A stretch of DNA of 43,193 nucleotides from an uncultured Owenweeksia sp. GTDB lineage: Bacteria; Bacteroidota; Bacteroidia; Flavobacteriales; Schleiferiaceae. Where the stretch lies: contig CAKZRR010000024.1 in the NCBI GenBank assembly GCA_937146805.1, positions 1 to 43,193 on the forward strand, read 5' to 3'. The translations under genes were made by a program, and so were the position numbers. The notes beneath the pieces were generated by a model that did no database searches, had not been told where the DNA came from, and worked only from the letters and a program-made list of their open reading frames with translations. Position 1 is the first letter of the stretch. Each line of letters begins with the position of its first letter. Of this stretch, positions 35,496-43,150 are shown one piece after another.

Positions 35496-36215
35496 ATGGA
35501 AATATTTTTACATTCCGAAGCTTGGATTGCCTTGCTTACTTTAACAGTATTGGAGATAGTACTGGGAATTGATAATATCATATTTATCTCGTTGCTAACG
35601 AATAAGTTACCGGTAGAGAACAGGCCGAAAGCTCGAACAGCAGGTATTGCATTGGCTCTAATATTTAGGATTATAATGCTACTGGGTATTACATGGATTA
35701 TCGGTTTAACCGAACCCCTTTTTACCATTTTTGGTTTTTCGGCTACTGGCCGAGATTTAGTATTGCTTGCAGGAGGGCTCTTTTTAATAGGGAAGAGTAC
35801 CAGCGAAATACATCATAAAGTAGGAGGGGAGCAGGAGGTAGAAGCAAAGAAGGACAAGAAAGCGATAAGTAAAGGTTTTCTTCAAATTATTCTTCAAATT
35901 GGTTTAATTGATATTGTCTTTTCATTCGATTCTATTTTAACGGCTATTGGTATGACGGAGCAATTGCTGGTAATGATTTTGGCGGTTGTTATTTCATTAG
36001 TAGTTATGTTAATTTTTGCGGGCAAAATTGCAGCCTTTATTGAGAGGTACCCCACGCTGCAAATTTTGGCCTTGGCCTTTTTAATACTAATCGGTTTTGT
36101 GCTTATAGCCGATGGGCTTCATCAGCATATTTCTAAAGGCTACATTTACTTTGCGGTGGCTTTTTCACTAGCAATAGAGGTAGTAAATATTAGAATACGT
36201 AAAAAAAGTAATTGA
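35496..36215 (+). CDS. TerC-family integral membrane protein
   Basis: A 239-residue protein with seven hydrophobic segments and the TerC acidic motifs in the membrane: LEIVLGIDNIIFI (about residues 18-30) and IVFSFDSILTAIG (about 143-155). The family is linked to metal-ion export (manganese, calcium) at or near the Sec machinery, and historically to tellurite resistance. No tellurite genes are nearby, so a metal-homeostasis role is more likely. It sits 11 bases after glyA and may be cotranscribed. Confidence 0.88.
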   Translation: MEIFLHSEAWIALLTLTVLEIVLGIDNIIFISLLTNKLPVENRPKARTAGIALALIFRIIMLLGITWIIGLTEPLFTIFGFSATGRDLVLLAGGLFLIGKSTSEIHHKVGGEQEVEAKKDKKAISKGFLQIILQIGLIDIVFSFDSILTAIGMTEQLLVMILAVVISLVVMLIFAGKIAAFIERYPTLQILALAFLILIGFVLIADGLHQHISKGYIYFAVAFSLAIEVVNIRIRKKSN

Positions 36216-36275
36216 TAAGAATCTTAAAATCAATCATCTAATAAAAAGTAGGTGAAATAAATGTTAATTTAACTA

Positions 36276-36303
36276 TTGGATAATTAGTCAGCGCTTAAAT
36301 TTG
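36276..36303 (+). promoter_or_regulatory. Bacteroidetes-type promoter for the first T9SS gene
   Basis: TTG (36276-36278), 17 bases, then TAAATTTG (36296-36303): a full match to the TTG-N17-23-TAnnTTTG consensus of Bacteroidetes primary sigma factor. It ends 28 bases before the ATG at 36332. The best promoter in the window. Confidence 0.7.
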
Positions 36304-36331
36304 TGCTAAATTTCTTTAAACAAAAATAATT

Positions 36332-37039
36332 ATGAAAAAATCACTACTAGCATTTTTTACAATGGCTTCTATAGCCGCTTTTGCTCAACCAGATGTTGAA
36401 GCAGTTTTAACGAGTCCTGCCAACAATGGTACTATAACCGCTGGAGTTCAATTTAGCTTTGATGTAACCATCAACAACGTAGGTACTGAGCCAATTGACT
36501 TGAGCGATTCAATTATTGTAGCACCAACGGTAGGTGGTAACTACATTAATTCAGGTGGTAATCCACTAATTTGGTTAACACAACAGGCTATTCCTGTGGG
36601 AGGCTCTTATACTTTTAGTAACCCATTAAATTTGTCAGGAGGTACTGCTGGTAACCTTAATTTTTGTGCAGTTGTAGCGGTTACTGGTGCAGGTTGGACA
36701 GGTGTAACGGAGGCCAACACGGCCAATAACGAGAGCTGTAATACAGTAACGTACGATAACGGTATGGCTGTTTCAGAACTATCGGTAGCAGTAGCGGGTG
36801 ATAAGTCATTTTTTGCCAACGGTGTATATCACGTACGTATGGAAAACCAAACGTTTAAATCTACCCCTAGCTTAGTAGTGTTTGATATTACAGGAGCTCA
36901 GGTTATGAGCAGCTCTTTAGTAGCTCAAGGTGGTGAGGTTAACCAAGAAGTAAATTTAAGCCAATTGCCAAAAGGTATTTATTTGGTAAAAGTTTTAGGA
37001 GGTGTTGATTTAGCCGCTAAAAAAATTGCGATCGACTAA
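36332..37039 (+). CDS. Secreted protein with CARDB/Ig-like domain and T9SS type A sorting end (copy 1)
   Basis: A 235-residue protein with a signal peptide (MKKSLLAFFTMASIAAFAQ), an Ig/CARDB-like domain (residues about 20-145: FDVTINNVGTEPIDLSDSI, FCAVVAVTG, ANTANNESCN) and a C-terminal type A sorting domain (about 165-235: VVFDITGAQVM, LSQLPKGIYLVKV, ending KKIAID). It should cross the outer membrane through T9SS and be attached or released. It is followed by a close paralogue 162 bases on. The last ~240 bases are about 90% identical to that copy. Surface binding or unknown function. Confidence 0.85.
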   Translation: MKKSLLAFFTMASIAAFAQPDVEAVLTSPANNGTITAGVQFSFDVTINNVGTEPIDLSDSIIVAPTVGGNYINSGGNPLIWLTQQAIPVGGSYTFSNPLNLSGGTAGNLNFCAVVAVTGAGWTGVTEANTANNESCNTVTYDNGMAVSELSVAVAGDKSFFANGVYHVRMENQTFKSTPSLVVFDITGAQVMSSSLVAQGGEVNQEVNLSQLPKGIYLVKVLGGVDLAAKKIAID

Positions 37040-37104
37040 GACCGTATTTTTGTCTAGTCTTAAATAACCGTTACCGGTTTTTAGATAAATAAAACTAGTT
37101 ATTA

Positions 37105-37143
37105 AACCTCAGCAAAAATGTTTTTGCTGAGGTTTTGTTTTTT
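37105..37143 (+). terminator. Strong terminator between the twin T9SS genes
   Basis: A perfect stem AACCTCAGCAAAAA/TTTTTGCTGAGGTT with a 2-base centre is followed by a T-rich run. It lies 65 bases after the first gene, so the second copy needs its own promoter. A weaker inverted repeat AACCG/CGGTT lies at about 37066-37079. Confidence 0.9.
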
Positions 37144-37201
37144 GTAGGTTTTAGATTAATTTCTAGATTGTTACTTTTATCCAAACTAAAAAACCTTTAC
37201 T

Positions 37202-37897
37202 ATGAAAAGAGTATTATTCTGTGCTATTATCTTAATTACAACTATAAGCTATGGCCAGCGAGATTTAGAAGCCGTTTTGTTAAGCCCTGCAGATGGCAGT
37301 GCAATTACTACCGGTATTACTTTTAATTTTACGGTTAAAATCAGGAATTTGGGAGTGGTGCCAATTACACCTCAAGATACCATACGGTTAATGCCATCAG
37401 TTAATGGTTCTTTTATCCTGTATAACGGAGCTCCGGTTTTATGGAAAAGTACACAGAGTATATTATCTGGAGATTCAGTTACTATTACAAATACGGTAAA
37501 CCTAACTGGAGGTAGTACAGGGCCTGTGAGTTTTTGCGTGTTTGCTTCTATTTTAGATACCGCTTGGTTTATGGAAACCGATTTGGGCAATAATAACAGC
37601 TGTAATAATGTAAATTTTTATGTAGGTATGGAGGAGCATCAACTGGCTATTGAAGGAGATAAATCCTTTTATGCTAACGGTGTATATCATGTACGTATGG
37701 AAAATCAAACATTTAAATCTACTCCTAGGTTAGTGGTATTTGATGTTACAGGAGCTCAGGTTATGAGCAGCTCTTTAGTAGCTCAAGGTGGTGAGGTTAA
37801 CCAAGAAGTAAACTTAAACCAATTACCAAGAGGTATATATATGGTAAAAGTTTTAGGTGGTGTTGATTTAGCTGCTAAAAAAATTGCGATCGACTAG
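37202..37897 (+). CDS. Secreted protein with CARDB/Ig-like domain and T9SS type A sorting end (copy 2)
   Basis: A 231-residue paralogue of the preceding gene. The signal peptide (MKRVLFCAIILITTISYGQ) and Ig-like domain (about residues 20-140) share the layout but are clearly diverged (for example FTVKIRNLGVVPITPQDTI). The sorting domain is nearly identical in protein and DNA, including a 67-base exact match (37746-37812 versus 36888-36954). The identity continues six bases past the stop (GACCGT in both). Tandem duplication followed by divergence of the N-terminal domain, or conversion of the 3' ends, would explain this. Confidence 0.85.
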   Translation: MKRVLFCAIILITTISYGQRDLEAVLLSPADGSAITTGITFNFTVKIRNLGVVPITPQDTIRLMPSVNGSFILYNGAPVLWKSTQSILSGDSVTITNTVNLTGGSTGPVSFCVFASILDTAWFMETDLGNNNSCNNVNFYVGMEEHQLAIEGDKSFYANGVYHVRMENQTFKSTPRLVVFDVTGAQVMSSSLVAQGGEVNQEVNLNQLPRGIYMVKVLGGVDLAAKKIAID

Positions 37898-37917
37898 GAC
37901 CGTGCCTTTATAAAAAT

Positions 37918-37951
37918 AAAACCCCTCTACAAGTATGCTTGCAGAGGGGTT
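37918..37951. terminator. Bidirectional terminator between copy 2 and ssb
   Basis: AAACCCCTCTACAAG pairs with CTTGCAGAGGGGTTT except at one position. A residues flank the left and T residues the right, fitting a shared terminator for the convergent genes. Confidence 0.85.
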
Positions 37952-37982
37952 TGTTGTTCAGAGTAGAGGGTTTTGGTTGGGA

Positions 37983-38321
37983 TTAGGCTTTATTGCCTAC
38001 AAGCAGCACTTCATTTATTAATACTTCGGTAGCGTATCTCTTTTCGCCTTCTTTGGTTTCCCATTGGCGGGTAGTTAATTTTCCTTCTAGGCCCACCTCT
38101 TGGCCTTTACGCACATACTTTTCAATAATCTCGGCAGTTTTGCCCCAGGCTACAACATTGTGCCATTGCGTTTCGGTTACTTTTTCGCCTTGGGCGTTTT
38201 TATAATGCTCGTTGGTAGCCAATGAAAAGCGCGCCAACTTTTTACCATTTTCTAAATCTTTTACTTCAGGATCCATACCTGGGTTACCAAATAACTGCAC
38301 ACGGTTTCTTAAACTATTCAT
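37983..38321 (-). CDS. ssb: Short single-stranded DNA-binding protein
   Basis: A 112-residue OB-fold protein: VQLFGNPGMDPEVK, GKKLARFSLATNEHY, TQWHNVVAWGKTAEIIEKYVRKGQEVGLEGKL in pattern, and YATEVLINEVLLVG. It coats single-stranded DNA. It ends at VGNKA directly after the OB fold, so it lacks the disordered linker and acidic tail that recruit partner proteins in standard SSB. It may be a second, accessory SSB; another full-length copy elsewhere in the genome would be expected. Confidence 0.9.
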   Translation of the reverse strand: MNSLRNRVQLFGNPGMDPEVKDLENGKKLARFSLATNEHYKNAQGEKVTETQWHNVVAWGKTAEIIEKYVRKGQEVGLEGKLTTRQWETKEGEKRYATEVLINEVLLVGNKA

Positions 38322-38405
38322 AATTGTAAAATTTAAAAGGTTATTGTTAAGCGCTTATGGTTTCAAAAGCACTCTGCAAATATGTGGCAGCCTTCAAAAC
38401 TTAGT

Positions 38406-38462
38406 CGGATGGTAAGCGTTTAACAGTCGTTTACTACCGTTTGTAAACGTTTGTAATCGGCT
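38406..38462. repeat. Helically phased CGTTT array upstream of ssb
   Basis: CGTTT occurs at 38417, 38428, 38438 and 38448, spaced 11, 10 and 10 bases. CGGAT at 38406 and CGGCT at 38458 extend the phase to six units. The array lies 85 bases upstream of the ssb start and about 90 bases before the zinc-ribbon gene. It could be a set of stacked operator sites or intrinsically curved DNA; nothing in sequence names the binder. Confidence 0.45.
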
Positions 38463-38510
38463 AGTACCAGATGTGAAATTAATGCGATAAGCGCGGTAAC
38501 ACTTGGTTTA

Positions 38511-38545
38511 AAGCTGGTATAAGCCAGCTTATATTAGTACATTTG
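38511..38545 (+). promoter_or_regulatory. Hairpin and -7-like element before the zinc-ribbon gene
   Basis: A perfect inverted repeat AAGCTGG/CCAGCTT (38511-38530) is followed by TACATTTG (38538-38545), which ends 5 bases before the ATG at 38551. If this is the promoter, the mRNA would be almost leaderless. Confidence 0.35.
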
Positions 38546-38550
38546 GAGCA

Positions 38551-38919
38551 ATGTCAACAGCCACAAAAAATTGTTTGGAATGTGAAGCGCCCATTGTAGG
38601 CCGCTCCGATAAAAAGTTTTGCGATGATAGTTGCCGCAATGTTTTTAATAATCGCGAAAGCCGAGATGCGCGTAATTTATTGCGCAACGTAAATCGCGTT
38701 TTAGCAAAAAACCGGAAAATATTATCACAACTAAATCCCAATGGTAAGGGTTTTACCAATAGATCGGTGCTAAATGCCAAGGGCTTCGATTTTCAATACC
38801 ACACCGATATTTATCGTACCAAAAAAGGAGCAGAGTATGTTTTTTGCTACGAACAAGGTTACTTGTTTAAAGACAATGAGCAGGTTGCATTGGTTGTAAA
38901 ATTGGATTATTTGCTGTAG
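38551..38919 (+). CDS. Small zinc-ribbon protein
   Basis: A 122-residue protein with an N-terminal treble-clef/zinc-ribbon-like motif: CLECEAPIVG...KKFCDDSCRNVFNNR (Cys pairs spaced C-x2-C and C-x3-C). The middle is a basic helix (RNLLRNVNRVLAKNRKIL) and the C-terminus a beta-rich module (KKGAEYVFCYEQGYLF). Such proteins are frequent and uncharacterised in Bacteroidetes. The metal site and basic charge suggest nucleic-acid or protein binding. It precedes ppa by 53 bases. Confidence 0.72.
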   Translation: MSTATKNCLECEAPIVGRSDKKFCDDSCRNVFNNRESRDARNLLRNVNRVLAKNRKILSQLNPNGKGFTNRSVLNAKGFDFQYHTDIYRTKKGAEYVFCYEQGYLFKDNEQVALVVKLDYLL

Positions 38920-38939
38920 CTGGTTTTGGGTGATTGCAG

Positions 38940-38947
38940 TACTTTTG
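38940..38947 (+). promoter_or_regulatory. Possible -7 element for ppa
   Basis: TACTTTTG fits TAnnTTTG and lies 25 bases before the ppa ATG. The nearest TTG at a plausible distance (38911-38913) is 26 bases upstream, so the match is incomplete. Confidence 0.35.
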
Positions 38948-38972
38948 CGGCTGAACTCTAACCATTAATAAA

Positions 38973-39524
38973 ATGAAACAATATTTTAATCCTTGGCACC
39001 ATGTTTCTTGTGGAGATAATGTGCCCGATCATGTAAATGCAATTATCGAAATTCCAAAAGGCAGCCGTGCTAAGTACGAGCTAGATAAGGAAAGTGGTAT
39101 GATTATGCTAGATCGTGTTTTGTATTCATCTGTCTATTACCCAGCTAATTATGGCTTTATACCACAAACCTATGGTGATGATCGTGATCCACTGGATATA
39201 CTTGTTTTATCGCAAGTAGATTTAGTACCAGGTTGTTTAGTACGTGCCAAAGTATTGGGTGTAATGCGTATGATAGATAATGGTGAAGGCGATGACAAAA
39301 TTATTGCGGTAGCGGATGGCGATCCTAGCGTGGCACACATCAACAATATTGAAGAATTGCCTTCTCACTTAATTTCGGAAATGAAAAGCTTTTTTGAAGA
39401 CTATAAAAAGTTGGAGAAAAAGGAGGTGCAAGTGGAAGACTTTCAAGATAGAGCTACTGCCACTGAAATTATTATGGAAAGCATTGAGTTTTACAAACGA
39501 AAGTTTAAAGGACAAGACCTTTAA
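38973..39524 (+). CDS. ppa: Inorganic pyrophosphatase
   Basis: A soluble family I pyrophosphatase of 183 residues that hydrolyses pyrophosphate and pulls biosynthetic reactions forward. The signature is plain: [40 protein letters not shown] (the DxDPxD metal site) and [17 protein letters not shown]. Length is in the normal range for this class. Its 3' end is followed by the first copy of a direct repeat with a long hairpin. Confidence 0.96.
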   Translation: MKQYFNPWHHVSCGDNVPDHVNAIIEIPKGSRAKYELDKESGMIMLDRVLYSSVYYPANYGFIPQTYGDDRDPLDILVLSQVDLVPGCLVRAKVLGVMRMIDNGEGDDKIIAVADGDPSVAHINNIEELPSHLISEMKSFFEDYKKLEKKEVQVEDFQDRATATEIIMESIEFYKRKFKGQDL

Positions 39525-39550
39525 GAAGAGGAGTGAAAGTAGCTCGATAT

Positions 39551-39630
39551 GTTAAATTCAAGAAAGCCAGTCGAAATAAGTGCTTATTGCGACTGGCTCA
39601 ATGATGTAAATGTAGGGTGAACGATGTCAT
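39551..39630 (+). repeat. Direct repeat copy 1 beside the DUF2200 gene, with hairpin
   Basis: About 80 bases, matched in the same orientation at 40114-40200. The two share an exact 22-base block (39600-39621) and a similar left part. Copy 1 contains a long hairpin GCCAGTCG/CGACTGGC with an inner AATAAG/CTTATT (39566-39597), which may also end ppa transcription although no T run follows. Confidence 0.75.
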
Positions 39631-39666
39631 TAAAAACAAGGAGAGGATCTATTTTCGTTAGTCGAA

Positions 39667-40056
39667 TTATTTTTTAGCTCTTGTTTTTTTCTGGCGTAAA
39701 ATTTTCTCCATTTTACGACCTTTTGCCAATTCATCAATCAGCTTTTCCATACGCCTGCATTGTTTATACAATTCAAATTCATCTTCTATTTCCTCAATGC
39801 GATAGCCACAAACAACGCCTTTAATAAGGTGGGCATTGGGGTGGATTTTTGCTTTTTCAAAAAACGTTCTAAACGTTACTTCCTCTTTGATAAGTGATTG
39901 TAATTTTTTTTCGTCAAAACCGGTAAACCATTCTATTACTTGATGAAACTCTTCTTTTGTTCTACCATGCTTTTCCAATCTATTCCAGTAAAGGGGGTAA
40001 ATAGATGCAAAGATCATATTAGCCAATTTTTCATTTTTCTCAGTGGTAACCTTCAT
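39667..40056 (-). CDS. DUF2200 family protein
   Basis: A 129-residue basic protein with the DUF2200 pattern: FASIYPLYWNRLEKHGRTKEEFHQVI-like start, EWFTGFDEKKLQSLI, TFRTFFEKAKIHPNAHLIKGVVCGYRIEEIED, then a basic tail. The family is cytoplasmic and uncharacterised; it shares the general size and fold with small Fe-S/YdhG-like proteins. It has no operon partner and lies between two direct repeats, so it may have been gained as a unit. Confidence 0.82.
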   Translation of the reverse strand: MKVTTEKNEKLANMIFASIYPLYWNRLEKHGRTKEEFHQVIEWFTGFDEKKLQSLIKEEVTFRTFFEKAKIHPNAHLIKGVVCGYRIEEIEDEFELYKQCRRMEKLIDELAKGRKMEKILRQKKTRAKK

Positions 40057-40113
40057 TTTTTGTGATTTTGAATTGCATTTAACTAAAGAATGTAGTGGTA
40101 ATATCCCTTATAT

Positions 40114-40200
40114 ATTAAAGTCAAAAAAACCAGTCTCAATAAGTATTTATAGTGAATTTGGCTTAATGATGTAAATGTAGGGTGAAACAATCAAAGTCAT
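40114..40200 (+). repeat. Direct repeat copy 2 beside the DUF2200 gene
   Basis: Imperfect copy of 39551-39630, sharing the 22-base block (40165-40186) and the ending GTCAT. The hairpin of copy 1 is decayed here (ACCAGTC...ATTTGGC). It lies upstream of the DUF2200 start. Confidence 0.7.
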
Positions 40201-40212
40201 TTCAAAGAGCAT

Positions 40213-40247
40213 AAAAAAAGCGGTCACCAAATGACGACCGCTTTTTT
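40213..40247. terminator. Terminator after the symporter gene
   Basis: AAAAAAGCGGTC pairs with GACCGCTTTTTT across a 10-base loop. It is flanked by A and T runs, so it can act in both directions. It is about 100 bases downstream of the leftward symporter gene. Confidence 0.88.
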
Positions 40248-40344
40248 GACCTGACTCTTTGCAAGAGATTAATTGAAGTTTGGACTGACAAGGACTACTT
40301 CTAGCCTTTACTTGTGTATTAGATTACAGACGGTTCTTAACTCA

Positions 40345-41850
40345 TTAACCTCTTAATGGGGTATCTGTGCTAATTGGGTTAGGAAATATTTTTGAAAAGA
40401 TATAACCCACAATCATAGCTAATGCAAAGGAGGGAGCCAATACATCTAATTCCTTAAAATAGTCACCGATACCTTCCATATTAGATACTACAAACTTGAA
40501 AAGGATAACCGAAGCAAAACCGGTAATCATGGAGGCAATGGCACCTTTTTCGGAATAGCCTTTCCAAAATAAGGATAGGATGATAACAGGGCAAAAGGTA
40601 GCGGCAATACCAGACCAGCCAAATATCATAATCCAGAAAACTTGCCTATCGGGATACAAATTATAAAGGATAACGGCTATACCCAAGGCGGCCATCGCCA
40701 TACCTATAGTAACTAATCTCGAAAATTTGGTAAGGTCTTCGTCCTTTAAATCTGGCCTAAATATTTTTTGGTAAAAGTCGCGGGTAATGGCGCTTGAGGC
40801 CAAAATAAGCAGTGAATCAATAGTGGACATAATAGCGGAAAGAACAATAGCAATAAAGATAGCTACCAGTATGGTGGGTAAAAATTCGTTGGTAATCATG
40901 CTTAAAACATCCTCACCTCCTGTTCCTAAAACGGCTTCGGGGTCTTGTCCTTCGCTGGTAAAGTAAATACGTGCCAAAATACCAATGGTTACGGCTGCTG
41001 CATCCGTTAAAAATGTAAACAATAAGGCTACCCATTTTCCTTTATCAATCTCATTTTCGCTGCTTATAGACATAAACCGAACATAGACCTGAGGTGATCC
41101 TAAAAAGCCTAATCCAATCATTGAAAAACCGAGTATGGTAAATAGGTTCATCCAGCCATCATCACTTCTACCCATTATTTGGGTTAGGGTAGGATCTATG
41201 GCATTTAAGCCAGCAGTAATTCCAGCTCCATGATCCATCGAAAACCAAACCACAACAGGCAATAAAAGCAGTCCAAAAAACATTAAAATACCTTGGAACA
41301 TATCCGACCAAACGGCCGCCACAAACCCACCAATAAAAATATAAACCAGTACAATGGCAAAGCCAATAAGTACCCCAATACGGTAATCTATGTTAAGCAT
41401 AGACTCAAAAGCGATACCGGTAACATCCATTTGAGAGGCTACGTATATAACCACAAACACTACCAGCACCGAGGCCGAAATTATTCGAAGTGTATTGGTG
41501 GAAGATTTAAAATGACTTTGGAGGTAATCGGGTATAGTAATGGCTTTATATTGATCGGATCTATTTTTAAACTTTTTGGCCATAAACTGCCAGGATAAGA
41601 AGACCCCCAATAACTCGCCTGCTACTACCCAATAACCAGAGAAACCAGCTATGGCTCCCATTCCTGTTAAGCCTATTAAAAGCCAACCTGATTCACCAGT
41701 AGCTCTTGCCGAAAATGCCACGGCCCAAAAGCCCATTTTTTTTCCGCCTAGGTAATAATCGCTCATGCTCTTAACCCGCCTCGAAGCTAATATTCCGATT
41801 AGAAATAGAATGGCCACGTAAATGGCTAAGACGATAATTTTTGTAACCAT
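40345..41850 (-). CDS. putP: Sodium:solute symporter, PutP-like (sodium/proline)
   Basis: A 501-residue SSS-family transporter with about 13 membrane helices that uses the sodium gradient to import a solute. N-terminal motifs SDYYLGGKKMGFWAVAFSARATGESGWLLIGLTGMG match the PutP subgroup (the conserved Ser/Gly around the sodium site), and YKAITIPDYLQSHF is also typical. Proline is the most likely substrate, but this rests on subgroup resemblance only. It is monocistronic, ended by the terminator at 40213-40247; TATCTTTA (minus strand, 41871-41878) may be its -7 element. Confidence 0.85.
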   Translation of the reverse strand: MVTKIIVLAIYVAILFLIGILASRRVKSMSDYYLGGKKMGFWAVAFSARATGESGWLLIGLTGMGAIAGFSGYWVVAGELLGVFLSWQFMAKKFKNRSDQYKAITIPDYLQSHFKSSTNTLRIISASVLVVFVVIYVASQMDVTGIAFESMLNIDYRIGVLIGFAIVLVYIFIGGFVAAVWSDMFQGILMFFGLLLLPVVVWFSMDHGAGITAGLNAIDPTLTQIMGRSDDGWMNLFTILGFSMIGLGFLGSPQVYVRFMSISSENEIDKGKWVALLFTFLTDAAAVTIGILARIYFTSEGQDPEAVLGTGGEDVLSMITNEFLPTILVAIFIAIVLSAIMSTIDSLLILASSAITRDFYQKIFRPDLKDEDLTKFSRLVTIGMAMAALGIAVILYNLYPDRQVFWIMIFGWSGIAATFCPVIILSLFWKGYSEKGAIASMITGFASVILFKFVVSNMEGIGDYFKELDVLAPSFALAMIVGYIFSKIFPNPISTDTPLRG

Positions 41851-42037
41851 GGTTTACTTAGTTTATCGGCTAAAGATAGTATTTGGATAGTGGGAAGCTA
41901 TTTTTTGCTTAAAAATCATGAAGTAAAATGATTTACACCTATTTAAATTTTGGGAGGTTTATTATCAAGTTAAAGGTTAAAACCCTACAATTTCATTGCA
42001 GATACTTTAGTTTCTATAAATATTTTAGATTCGTTGG

Positions 42038-42474
42038 ATGTCGTAGAATCAGAGGAATTCACATTCAATAGGTAATCTAAGCTCTCATCTAGTATGGACG
42101 ACCAAATACCGTTTCGATGTTCTAAAGGGGGGATCTTCAACATTGTTGTAGAGATTTGCTGATCCAGATTTGCAATTCGGAGGATGTTCAGATTTTGAAT
42201 GGAGTCGTAAGAAAGGATCATGTTCATATGCATGTTGAGTGCCCACTCATCTTTGGGTACAAGTGTTTTGGTAAAGAAGCTAAAGAGGCGTTCGTCTCGT
42301 CTATTACAGCGAGAGTTTCCTGCTTTAGGTAAGCGGTATTGGGGTCGCCATTTTTGGGCTGTAGGTTATGGTGTGTGGAGCACAGTTAAAATAACCGATG
42401 AGATGGTTCAAGAGTATCTGGAGCACCATAAAGACAAGCCCAATTCAGAGAAAGGCAATTGGATATTAGAATAA
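42038..42474 (+). pseudogene. tnpA: Remnant of an IS200/IS605-family TnpA (Y1 transposase)
   Basis: Reading across frames rebuilds one transposase. Frame 2 from the ATG at 42038 has a TAG at 42044, then SSHLVWTTKYRFDVLKG. A one-base insertion near 42125-42130 moves to frame 3 with RGDLQHCCRDLLIQIC and ILNGVVRKDHVHMHVECP (the HUH motif). A second extra base near 42246 moves to frame 1 with SSLGTSVLVKKLKRRSS, KRYWGRHFWAVGYG and EMVQEYLEHH, which carries the catalytic Tyr. All parts of the enzyme are recognisable, but one stop and two frameshifts make it inactive. Hairpins at 41913-41934 (AAATCAT/ATGATTT) and 42484-42498 (AAGAAT/ATTCTT) may be the element's ends. Confidence 0.85.
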
Positions 42475-42542
42475 GGCTTATTAAGAATGTTATTCTTCTT
42501 TAAAACTATGGATTTCTAATCCAAAGTGGTTTGTTTTTATGG

Positions 42543-43028
42543 TCAACCCATTTTGTTGTTTAGTATTTTCTTCCACTCATTGCCCTCGGCTACATTCTTT
42601 AAAACTAGGTTTTTATTTACCAAGAATGTTTTCATGTAATTTTTAAGAAAAAGTAGGTTTGCTATATTACCAAGAACCCCAAATGGAGATTCAAAATTAA
42701 ACGAATCAAGCATTAGTGTGGCATTTCCATTTTCCTTAAATCTATGGGTATGTTTCATAGATTTAAAGGCTCCTTTTAGCATGATGTCGCTAAATTCATA
42801 TGGCTTTTCAAATTCAACAACCTTTACCGTTAAATTTTGATAAACTCCAAGGTGTTTGGCTCGCCAAGTAACGGTTTCTCCAAATTCAATTAGTCCCGAT
42901 GTTTTGCCTTCGATGGCCTCTTCATTGGTTCCAATTGCTGAGGTTTTGTGCAAATCAATACTCCGGGCTAAGTCAAATACTCTAGTAATGGGGGCATTAA
43001 TAGTTGTTTCGAGATTAATTACGGGCAT
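42543..43028 (-). CDS. SRPBCC (START-like) family protein
   Basis: A 161-residue cytoplasmic protein with the polyketide-cyclase/START-like helix-grip fold. It begins with the typical strand and helix INLETTINAPITRVFDLARSID, has FGETVTWRAKHLGV and KHTHRFKENGNATLMLDSF strands, and ends in the long C-terminal helix. It probably binds a small hydrophobic ligand. The substrate is unknown. It is leftward, directly beyond the IS remnant. Confidence 0.82.
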   Translation of the reverse strand: MPVINLETTINAPITRVFDLARSIDLHKTSAIGTNEEAIEGKTSGLIEFGETVTWRAKHLGVYQNLTVKVVEFEKPYEFSDIMLKGAFKSMKHTHRFKENGNATLMLDSFNFESPFGVLGNIANLLFLKNYMKTFLVNKNLVLKNVAEGNEWKKILNNKMG

Positions 43029-43135
43029 TAAGTGCTTTATTGATGGTTGGTTAATTTACAAGGCGTAAAACTATGCTTGCTCAGGCCTAATTAGAAATTC
43101 GATTTCGCTTCTAGAGTTTAATCAATAGAATTCCG

Positions 43136-43150
43136 CGAGGCTCTGCCTCG
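43136..43150. repeat. Short hairpin near the window end
   Basis: CGAGGC/GCCTCG with a TCT loop, followed by GGGTG. It lies about 108 bases upstream of the SRPBCC start and resembles dispersed REP-like hairpins, but only one copy is in the window. Confidence 0.4.

Noticed and set aside
41985-42233. An 82-residue leftward gene
   Set aside because: It lies opposite the transposase remnant, which explains the sequence in all three rightward frames.
42220-42474. An intact small gene of 84 residues
   Set aside because: From residue 13 it is the C-terminal part of TnpA; the upstream catalytic half is present out of frame, so it is a broken gene.
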